A stretch of DNA of 64,000 bases from NCBI GenBank assembly GCA_963846775.1, contig CAWJXB010000006.1:744001-808000 (forward strand). The letters run 5' to 3'. The position numbers and the translations under genes are program-made. The notes beneath the pieces were generated by a model. That model saw only the letters and a program-made list of their open reading frames with translations. It searched no databases and had not been told where the DNA came from. The DNA is from CAVYXA01 sp963846775 (GTDB lineage Bacteria > Verrucomicrobiota > Verrucomicrobiia > Chthoniobacterales > UBA10450). Of the stretch, positions 58,596 through 64,000 are shown one piece after another. Position 1 is the first letter of the stretch, and each line of letters opens with the position of its first letter.

Positions 58596-58933
58596 ATCGT
58601 CCCGTTGGATGGTGGGGATCGAGCAGTTGCGGCACGCGGCACTGTCCCAAATTCAACTCGCGATCGTAAGAAAAGGAACCCTACCCTTGCCCCCAGGGAG
58701 AGGCGGACGGCGACAGCCGCCGGTTAGGGGAATTTAGGACACTACCCGGGACGCCGTCCGTTTCCTCTTAGGCGCGCCTGGCGATTAATCACAGGCTTTC
58801 TAGCAAAAGTAACAGAAGCGTTACTTTTCTGGCCCTACGCACCGAGAAAGATGGTTGTCATATTATGCGTATGATGATTGTGACTTCGCTTTATCAACCA
58901 ATACAAAACCGTGTTGGGAAAGGAGTGCTTAAC
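58596..58933. repeat. Gene-free stretch with an AGTGTCCT element and a strong hairpin
   Basis: An element with inverted ends (ACTGTCCCAAATTC at 58641-58654 against GAATTTAGGACACT at 58730-58743) resembles the one at 19925-20048. Further on, AAAAGTAAC-AGAAGC-GTTACTTTT (58805-58828) is a perfect 9-bp stem. Confidence 0.6.
58805..58828. promoter_or_regulatory. Perfect 9-bp palindrome upstream of two small genes
   Basis: AAAAGTAAC, loop AGAAGC, GTTACTTTT. It could be an operator (GTAAC...GTTAC half-sites) or a terminator with a four-T end. It lies 105 bases before the small-protein ATG. Confidence 0.4.
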
Positions 58934-59104
58934 ATGAAAAACAGGACATCGATACGCATTCGGGTTTCTCGTTTCCTTAGTGAAAGATACGTCCAGCGGG
59001 AGCGGCCCAATTATTTCCCTGAGCTGGGACTCTTTGGAATAATCGTGATTGCTGCCATCTGGCCGATCTTACCGCTCGCTAACGCATTGGCGGCTCTGAG
59101 ATAA
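58934..59104 (+). CDS. Small membrane protein (56 aa)
   Basis: AAGGAG stands eight bases before the ATG at 58934. The product has a basic N-terminus (MKNRTSIRIRVSRFLSERYV) and one membrane segment (LGLFGIIVIAAIWPILPLAN). Not recognised. Followed 25 bases later by another very short gene. Confidence 0.6.
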   Translation: MKNRTSIRIRVSRFLSERYVQRERPNYFPELGLFGIIVIAAIWPILPLANALAALR

Positions 59105-59129
59105 AAAGGAATGGGAACAAGGAGGAATT

Positions 59130-59306
59130 ATGACCGGCAGCGGACAGCCTCCCGTGAGCGAGCCGGCTGTTCGCCGCGTGCGGAAATCCAAAGCGCGGCG
59201 AAAAAGCCAGCCCGAACTTGCCCCTCCCGGTACTCTCATGCGCACCAGAGCGCTCTTGCTCGCCGCGTTGCGCGTCTGGGAATTGAAAAACCGGATTAGC
59301 GATTAA
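59130..59306 (+). CDS. Small basic protein (58 aa)
   Basis: Has an excellent ribosome site (AAGGAGGAATT just before the ATG). The protein is Arg/Lys-rich in the first half (AVRRVRKSKARRKSQ) and has a helical end (RALLLAALRVWELKN). No family recognised. The strong translation signal is the main evidence that it is real. Confidence 0.55.
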   Translation: MTGSGQPPVSEPAVRRVRKSKARRKSQPELAPPGTLMRTRALLLAALRVWELKNRISD

Positions 59307-59352
59307 TTCGATCCCCTGCGTCTCCAAACCCGATAAAAATTCCGTTCGTCCT

Positions 59353-60405
59353 TTAACTCTTTAACTCCCGCGGGGTCACGATCAGGAAAAGCTTCTCTTT
59401 GCCGCGAACGATCATCATGGCCGAGGTTACGCCGATTTCCGATGCAACGAGGCGTTTGTGCAAGTCGTCTATGGTGGCAATCGGTTGTCCCTTAAAGCCC
59501 ACGATGATGTCGCCTTCCTTTAATCCCGCAACTGCCGCCGGACTGCCCTGGCTGATTTCGGTAACCTGCACGCCACTCTTTACCGGCAGATCGTGGAAAC
59601 GGACTACGCGCGGGTGCAGCGGAACATTTTGACCGGCAAATCCGATCGAGCTTCGCCGAATCCGGCCATCGCGAATCAACCAGCCGGCGACCAAATGGGC
59701 GGTATTGCTGCCGATCGCGAAACAAATTCCTTGTGCCGGCAGGATGACCGCGGTGTTAACGCCAATCACTTCGCCGGCGCTGTTCAGCAAAGGTCCGCCC
59801 GAGTTTCCGGGGTTCAGGGCTGCATCGGTTTGGATGATATCGTCCATCAAGCGGCCTCGCTCCGAGCGCATGGAGCGGCCGAGTGCGCTGACAATTCCGG
59901 CAGTGACAGTTTGGCTAAAGCCATATGGCGAACCGACGGCCACCGCGATTTGCCCAACACGAATCGTCGCAGAATTAGCAAAGCGCGCGTGATGCAGATC
60001 GGGGGCGTCAATGCGAACGACAGCGAGATCAGTTTCCGGATCGGTGCCGATGATGCGCGCCGGATACAGCCGGCCATCGTGCAAAGTAATTTCCAACTCT
60101 GTCGCGGCCTGCACGACGTGACTGTTGGTGAGAATGAATCCATCCGGCGCAATGACAAACCCTGAGCCACCGCCGGCGCGGCCACTCTTGGTCATGACGC
60201 GAATGTTGACGACGCTTGGCGCAATCCGGCTGGAGACGGCGCTGATCGTTTTTGAATAGGAATCGAGCAACTCATCGTCGGGCAATGTCGGCGATGGATG
60301 CCTGGTCCGCAGTCGACTGAATTCCGCCTGCGTCGGATCTTCTGAAAATGAAACGGTAATCATATCAACACCTAGCTCCCGCGGCAGACAGTGATATTGC
60401 GGCAT
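59353..60405 (-). CDS. HtrA/DegP-like serine protease with one PDZ domain, no signal peptide
   Basis: A 350-aa trypsin-like protease. His in FILTNSHVVQAATELEITL, Asp in IIGTDPETDLAVVRIDAP, Ser in DAALNPGNSGGPLLNSAGEV are all in place. A C-terminal PDZ domain follows (SGVQVTEISQGSPAAVAGLK, EGDIIVGFKGQPIATIDDLH). No N-terminal signal or membrane segment is visible from either Met (60405 or 60363), unlike normal periplasmic HtrA, so a cytoplasmic location is inferred. Confidence 0.88.
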   Translation of the reverse strand: MPQYHCLPRELGVDMITVSFSEDPTQAEFSRLRTRHPSPTLPDDELLDSYSKTISAVSSRIAPSVVNIRVMTKSGRAGGGSGFVIAPDGFILTNSHVVQAATELEITLHDGRLYPARIIGTDPETDLAVVRIDAPDLHHARFANSATIRVGQIAVAVGSPYGFSQTVTAGIVSALGRSMRSERGRLMDDIIQTDAALNPGNSGGPLLNSAGEVIGVNTAVILPAQGICFAIGSNTAHLVAGWLIRDGRIRRSSIGFAGQNVPLHPRVVRFHDLPVKSGVQVTEISQGSPAAVAGLKEGDIIVGFKGQPIATIDDLHKRLVASEIGVTSAMMIVRGKEKLFLIVTPRELKS

Positions 60406-60520
60406 GTAAACGTAGCACTCTCGTCAAATGAAACGGTCGATCACCGCTTCTGGCGATCAGAGTCGACCACTGTTAAGTCCGTCCTCGATGCGCTTTTATC
60501 GCCGATCTTCGCGGCTGTGC

Positions 60521-60682
60521 TCAGTTGAACGCATTCGCCGGCACGTAGAAAACAGGAGTGTATCCGCTGCCGGTCGCTTTCTGACAATCGCGACAATGGC
60601 AATTGAACATCACGATCGGATCGGCTGTAACTTCGTAACGAATCGCGCCGCAGGCGCATCCACCGGTGACTTTCGCAGGCAT
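60521..60682 (-). pseudogene. GFA-family protein fragment
   Basis: From the ATG at 60682 the frame reads a clear GFA (glutathione-dependent formaldehyde-activating) start: KVTGGCACGAIRYEVTADP, FNCHCRDCQKATGSGYTPVF. It stops after 53 codons at 60521, where family members are 120-150 aa. Another frame continues with QLSTAAKIGDKSASRT for a while. Zinc cysteines of the first half are present. Truncated by at least one frameshift. Confidence 0.65.
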
Positions 60683-60723
60683 TAGTCCACGCTCAACACT
60701 CAGCTATCAACTATCAACTAATG

Positions 60724-61029
60724 TTATCCTCCTGCGATCGCTCCGATGATCAGGAAAGGCTCATCGCCTGTGGCGATCGGATCCGGCAGAGGAACATTCG
60801 GCGGTTCGTGCGAAATATCTTCGCCACAGGCAAAAAACCTAACAAGCGAGCGACGCTTGAGCGTGTCGTGCTCGCGAATCGTTCCACGCAGCATTGGATA
60901 TCTCGCTTCGAGCGCATCGAGCACAGTGCGAACTGTCGCCGATCCGTTAAGATCGACAGCCACTTCGTCACCGACTTTCGCCAGCGTGCGCAGATGATGC
61001 GGCAAAATAATGCGAATTGGCGCTGGCAT
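60724..61029 (-). CDS. MoaD/ThiS-like sulfur carrier protein
   Basis: A 101-aa ubiquitin-fold protein with the conserved C-terminal Gly-Gly (FLIIGAIAGG) needed for thiocarboxylation; earlier HLRTLAKVGDEVAVDLNGSA and VLDALEARYPML fit the fold. Sixty bases downstream of the BNR-repeat protein on the same strand. MoaD feeds molybdopterin synthesis and ThiS thiamine; neighbour genes point to neither, so it may serve another sulfur transfer. Confidence 0.85.
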   Translation of the reverse strand: MPAPIRIILPHHLRTLAKVGDEVAVDLNGSATVRTVLDALEARYPMLRGTIREHDTLKRRSLVRFFACGEDISHEPPNVPLPDPIATGDEPFLIIGAIAGG

Positions 61030-61088
61030 ATTACCCCCGATGAATCGCTACATGGATTTTCCGCTTCAACGCTTCAACCATTAACGAT

Positions 61089-62264
61089 TTAACGTGGCGA
61101 AGCCAGCGTTTGCGCTTCCACGGAAAGCACCGCCGGTAAATCGCGCACGATCGGCGCCCACGAATCGCCCGAATTGGCCGAGGCATAGACCTGGCCGCCG
61201 GTGGTACCGAAATAGATGCCGCACTGGTCTAACGCATCGACACTCATCGCGTCGCGCAGCACGTTTACATAACAGTCTTTTTGCGGAAGACCATTTGTTA
61301 ACGCTTCCCATTGGTTGCCGCCGGCCCGGCTCCGCCACACCTGAAGTTTACCGTCGAGCGGAAAATGCTCTGAATCGCTCTTGATCGGCACTACGTAAAT
61401 CGTTTCCGGGTCATGCGCGTGCACATCGATCGGGAACCCGAAATCGGTCAGCAGATTGCCGCTCACTTCTTTCCATGAATCCCCGCCGTCGTCACTCCGC
61501 ATCACGTCCCAATGTTTTTGCATGAAGAGCGTGCTCGGCTTTGAAGGATGAAAGGCGATCCGATGCACGCAATGGCCAACTTCCGCGGTTGGATCAGGCA
61601 TGAAATTTGAAACGAGCCCTTTGTTGATCGGTTTCCACGTTTTGCCGCCGTCGTCGGTTCGGAACGCGCCCGCCGCCGAGATCGCGACGAACATTTGCTT
61701 CTGATTTTTTGGATTGATCAAGATTGTGTGAAGACACATTCCGCCTGCGCCCGGTTGCCAGCGTGGACCGGTGTCGTGCTGACGGAGACCCGAAAGTTCG
61801 CTCCACGATTTACCGCCATCTCTTGATTCAAATAACGCCGCGTCTTCGACGCCGGCATAAACGTGATCGACATCATCAAGCGCCGGCTCGAGATGCCAGA
61901 CGCGTTTGAATTCCCACGGATGCTGCGTGCCGTCATACCACTGATGTGTACCCGGAATGCCGTCGTAAACGAACTTGTTGCTCTCGCCTTTCGACATGCC
62001 CCCCTCGCCCTGCAATTCTTCCGAACTACTGCCCGGCGTGGTCCAGGTTTTGCCGCCGTCATCGGAGCGCTGAATGATTTGGCCAAACCAGGCGCTCGTC
62101 TGCGACGCGTAAATCCGGTTCGGATCAACCGGCGAACCTTTCATGTGATAGATCTCCCAACCGGCAAAATGCGGCCCGTCCACTTTCCACTCTTTGCGCT
62201 TCGCGTCCGACGTGAGAACAAACGCGCCTTTCCGTGTGCCTACCAATACTCTAACTCCACTCAT
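61089..62264 (-). CDS. BNR/sialidase-like beta-propeller protein
   Basis: A 391-aa protein with repeated Asp-box motifs (SDDGGKTWTTPGSSSEE, RTDDGGKTWKPINKG, RSDDGGDSWKEVSGN) typical of exo-alpha-sialidase and VPS10-like propellers. No signal peptide, and no full sialidase Arg triad is evident, so enzymatic activity is doubtful. It sits in front of the MoaD-like gene. This pairing seems common in soil bacteria, but its meaning is not known to me. Confidence 0.85.
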   Translation of the reverse strand: MSGVRVLVGTRKGAFVLTSDAKRKEWKVDGPHFAGWEIYHMKGSPVDPNRIYASQTSAWFGQIIQRSDDGGKTWTTPGSSSEELQGEGGMSKGESNKFVYDGIPGTHQWYDGTQHPWEFKRVWHLEPALDDVDHVYAGVEDAALFESRDGGKSWSELSGLRQHDTGPRWQPGAGGMCLHTILINPKNQKQMFVAISAAGAFRTDDGGKTWKPINKGLVSNFMPDPTAEVGHCVHRIAFHPSKPSTLFMQKHWDVMRSDDGGDSWKEVSGNLLTDFGFPIDVHAHDPETIYVVPIKSDSEHFPLDGKLQVWRSRAGGNQWEALTNGLPQKDCYVNVLRDAMSVDALDQCGIYFGTTGGQVYASANSGDSWAPIVRDLPAVLSVEAQTLASPR

Positions 62265-62302
62265 TTTAATCTTCCTCTTCTCTGTCTCTTACTTTTCGTC
62301 CA

Positions 62303-62605
62303 TCAATGCCGATGTCCGTTGCCATCCCACGCGGCAATAGTTGCGAAACGTTTGGCCGAGCGCGCCTTCGCCTTAATTGCTTCGATGTCGCGATTACGCG
62401 GTAGCGCATTCGTGACTAACGAATCGAGCAGATGATGGGCTGCATGCGCCACCTCATCCACCGCATGATTGAATGCGACCTCATTTGCCCGTGATGGCTT
62501 GGTGAAACCGCAAAGCTTTCGAACGAATTGCACCGACGACGCGCGAATCTCATCGTTTGTCGCGGGCGGGCTAAAATTATGCAGGGTCTTGATATTTCGG
62601 CACAT
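62303..62605 (-). CDS. DUF2277-family protein
   Basis: A 100-aa protein with the family's N-terminus (MCRNIKTLHNFSPPATNDEI, RASSVQFVRKLCGFTKPSRA) and an Arg-rich C-terminal tail not always present in the family. Lacks a signal sequence. Function unknown. Confidence 0.85.
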   Translation of the reverse strand: MCRNIKTLHNFSPPATNDEIRASSVQFVRKLCGFTKPSRANEVAFNHAVDEVAHAAHHLLDSLVTNALPRNRDIEAIKAKARSAKRFATIAAWDGNGHRH

Positions 62606-62639
62606 GACTGACCATCGACAATTCTCGAGCCCGAATCAA

Positions 62640-63005
62640 TCAGACCGCCGGCAAAAATTCTTCCCGGACGATCTTGCCGTTCTTCACTGTGTAAACGCCA
62701 ACTTCCGACATCTGACGCCGTTGCTTCGAATTCTTATCCGACACGTCAGCATCGTATTGCACGACGAACCGGTCGTGACCGACAAATGGTTCGCTGGTCT
62801 TGAAACTGTGAACTTCCATCGCCTTGACCCACCAATCGATTTTGCCGCGCACTCCTTCCTTTCCGCGCGTTTCAGTCGGGCCGCCGCCCATGCTGAAAGC
62901 TTCCACGCTGACGACATCTTTGTCATAAAGCGTGTCCAGAGCCTCGTACCATGCTTGTTTGCGAACCAGCTCCACTACTTTTCTTGCTACTTCTTCTGTG
63001 TTCAT
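62640..63005 (-). CDS. SnoaL/NTF2-like protein
   Basis: A 121-aa cone-shaped-fold protein: VVELVRKQAWYEALDTLYDK, KIDWWVKAMEVHSFKTSEPF, VGVYTVKNGKIVREEFLPAV. Such proteins act as small enzymes or binding proteins. Function cannot be told. It lies 35 bp before the DUF2277 gene. Confidence 0.82.
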   Translation of the reverse strand: MNTEEVARKVVELVRKQAWYEALDTLYDKDVVSVEAFSMGGGPTETRGKEGVRGKIDWWVKAMEVHSFKTSEPFVGHDRFVVQYDADVSDKNSKQRRQMSEVGVYTVKNGKIVREEFLPAV

Positions 63006-63068
63006 TTTTCTTCCTCCGATTGATGTTTAGTTTGCTTCTAGCGACAATCTGCGACCCCGCAAGATTCC

Positions 63069-63542
63069 TCACTCGACCGCTCGTTTTACTTTGGCAATGT
63101 CGATCTTGTCCATTTCCATCACCGCGCCCATCGCTTTTTCGGCCTTGGCCGGATCGTGCATCATCTCAATCAAAATCGTCGGCACGACTTGCCAGGACAA
63201 TCCAAATTTGTCCTTCAACCAGCCGCATCGGCTTTTCTCCCCGCCGGCGGAAAGTTTCTCCCAAAAATAATTCACCTCATCTTGCGTCTCGCATTGCACC
63301 GCAAACGAGACTGCTTCGGTGAATTTGAACATCGGCCCGCCGTTGAGCCCGACAAATCCTTGACCGTCGATCTCGAACTCTACCGTCATCGCGGACCCGG
63401 CTGGTCGCCCGGTGTGTTCCGCCGCCCCTGCACTGTACCGGGCGATTCGGCCCACTTTCGAGTTTTTGAAAATCGACGCATAAAACTTCGCCGCTTCTTC
63501 CGCTTGATCGTCGAACCAGAAGAACGGAGTAATTTTTTGCAT
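63069..63542 (-). CDS. VOC-family protein (PhnB / 3-demethylubiquinone methyltransferase-like)
   Basis: A 157-aa protein starting at the ATG at 63542 (MQKITPFFWFDDQAEEAAKF). Family pattern: YASIFKNSKVGRIARYS, FEIDGQGFVGLNGGPMFKFT and the ending CGWLKDKFGLSWQVVPTILI. Despite the old name, members are not proven methyltransferases. Second VOC-type protein in this part of the window. Confidence 0.88.
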   Translation of the reverse strand: MQKITPFFWFDDQAEEAAKFYASIFKNSKVGRIARYSAGAAEHTGRPAGSAMTVEFEIDGQGFVGLNGGPMFKFTEAVSFAVQCETQDEVNYFWEKLSAGGEKSRCGWLKDKFGLSWQVVPTILIEMMHDPAKAEKAMGAVMEMDKIDIAKVKRAVE

Positions 63543-63723
63543 AAGCTTCGAAACTATGACGAACAAACACGAATATTCAGGACAATTTTTCGACAATTTT
63601 TGACCACGAATAAACACCGATGCACACCAATGAAAATGGAAGCGAAGAAGGCGCGTTTTGCTCTAGTCATTTGTGGCGATTCGTGTCCATTCGGGGTTTA
63701 GCGTGCCTGGCAGATATTGAAAA
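63543..63723. repeat. Divergent spacer with ACGAA..CGAAT word repeats
   Basis: Between the VOC and SDR genes. Words ACCACGAATAAACACCGATG and GATTCGTGTCCATTCGG face each other as an imperfect inverted repeat. Both promoters should be here. No further features seen. Confidence 0.4.
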
Positions 63724-64000
63724 ATGAAAACCGTGTTAGTAACCGGAGCGAATAAGGGCATCGGTCGGGAAGTGGCGCGGCAGCTGGTGGGACGCGGCTT
63801 TCACGTTTTTATCGGGGCGCGTGACGCAAAAGCGGGTCGAGGCGCAGCGGAGGATCTCGCGAACGGCGGCGGCAAGACGACTTTCCTGGAGATCGACGTG
63901 TCGGATGACGCCAGCGTCAGATCTGCTGCGCGCGAGTTCGCCAGGCACAGCGATCACCTCGACGTATTGATAAATAATGCCGGCATTATTGCCGATGGTG
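63724..64000 (+). CDS. Short-chain dehydrogenase/reductase (partial, runs off the right edge)
   Basis: N-terminal 92 residues of an SDR: MKTVLVTGANKGIGREVARQ (TGxxxGIG cofactor motif), FLEIDVSDDASVRSA and LDVLINNAGIIADG (NNAG motif). The catalytic part is beyond the edge. The substrate is unknown. Confidence 0.9.
   Translation, partial: MKTVLVTGANKGIGREVARQLVGRGFHVFIGARDAKAGRGAAEDLANGGGKTTFLEIDVSDDASVRSAAREFARHSDHLDVLINNAGIIADG

Overview
The window looks like chromosomal DNA of a free-living Gram-negative bacterium, most plausibly a soil Verrucomicrobium of the Chthoniobacterales/Udaeobacter kind. This is inferred from the gene mix: PEP-CTERM proteins, a CADD-type protein known from the Chlamydiae/Verrucomicrobia branch, a split type II secretion cluster with a PilM/PilN-like GspL, many palindromic intergenic repeats and fairly high GC. 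No rRNA, tRNA or CRISPR array was seen.

The most notable region is a chromosomal integron at about 27.1-37.2 kb. A tyrosine integron integrase (intI, minus strand) is followed by an attI-like junction and about 15 gene cassettes, all on the plus strand. Thirteen complete attC sites separate them (R'' box RYYYAAC, R' core GTTRRRY, 96-148 bp). Cassettes encode mostly unknown proteins: several small membrane proteins, a PEP-CTERM surface protein, a cupredoxin-like lipoprotein, an ABM-type monooxygenase, a Schlafen/AlbA_2 protein and a DHFR/RibD-like reductase. One cassette has been overwritten by a small inverted-repeat element.

Layout: 0-4.4 kb, housekeeping and small genes (FAD-linked oxidase, fabI, CADD-like protein, a Cys-rich secreted protein). 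4.7-13.9 kb, a minus-strand operon of three secreted FecR-domain proteins, two of them giant repeat proteins, plus an outer-membrane barrel. 14.1-19.1 kb, rnd, rho, coaE and an acyl-CoA carboxyltransferase. 19.2-21 kb, a PEP-CTERM protein and a frameshifted peptidoglycan-binding protein. 21.4-26.8 kb, a MacAB-like efflux operon interrupted by a four-helix-bundle gene and by repeated hairpin spacers. 27.1-37.2 kb, the integron. 37.2-45.8 kb, a response regulator and a type II secretion cluster in two convergent arms (gspF-unknown-gspG against gspH-I-J-K-L-M-unknown). 46-48.7 kb, a methyltransferase bracketed by direct repeats, a cupin, a NIPSNAP protein and a hydrolase remnant. 48.7-58.6 kb, an RND pump, 6-phosphogluconate dehydrogenase, an MFS exporter and an MhqO/MhqD/MhqN-like set that suggests quinone or electrophile detoxification. 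58.9-64 kb, two tiny genes, an HtrA-like protease, a GFA fragment, a MoaD-like carrier beside a BNR-repeat protein, DUF2277, SnoaL-like and VOC proteins, and a partial SDR.

Several genes carry apparent single-base frameshifts (near 20.42, 28.50 and 57.92 kb). These may be real decay or consensus errors in an assembly; the sequence alone cannot decide.
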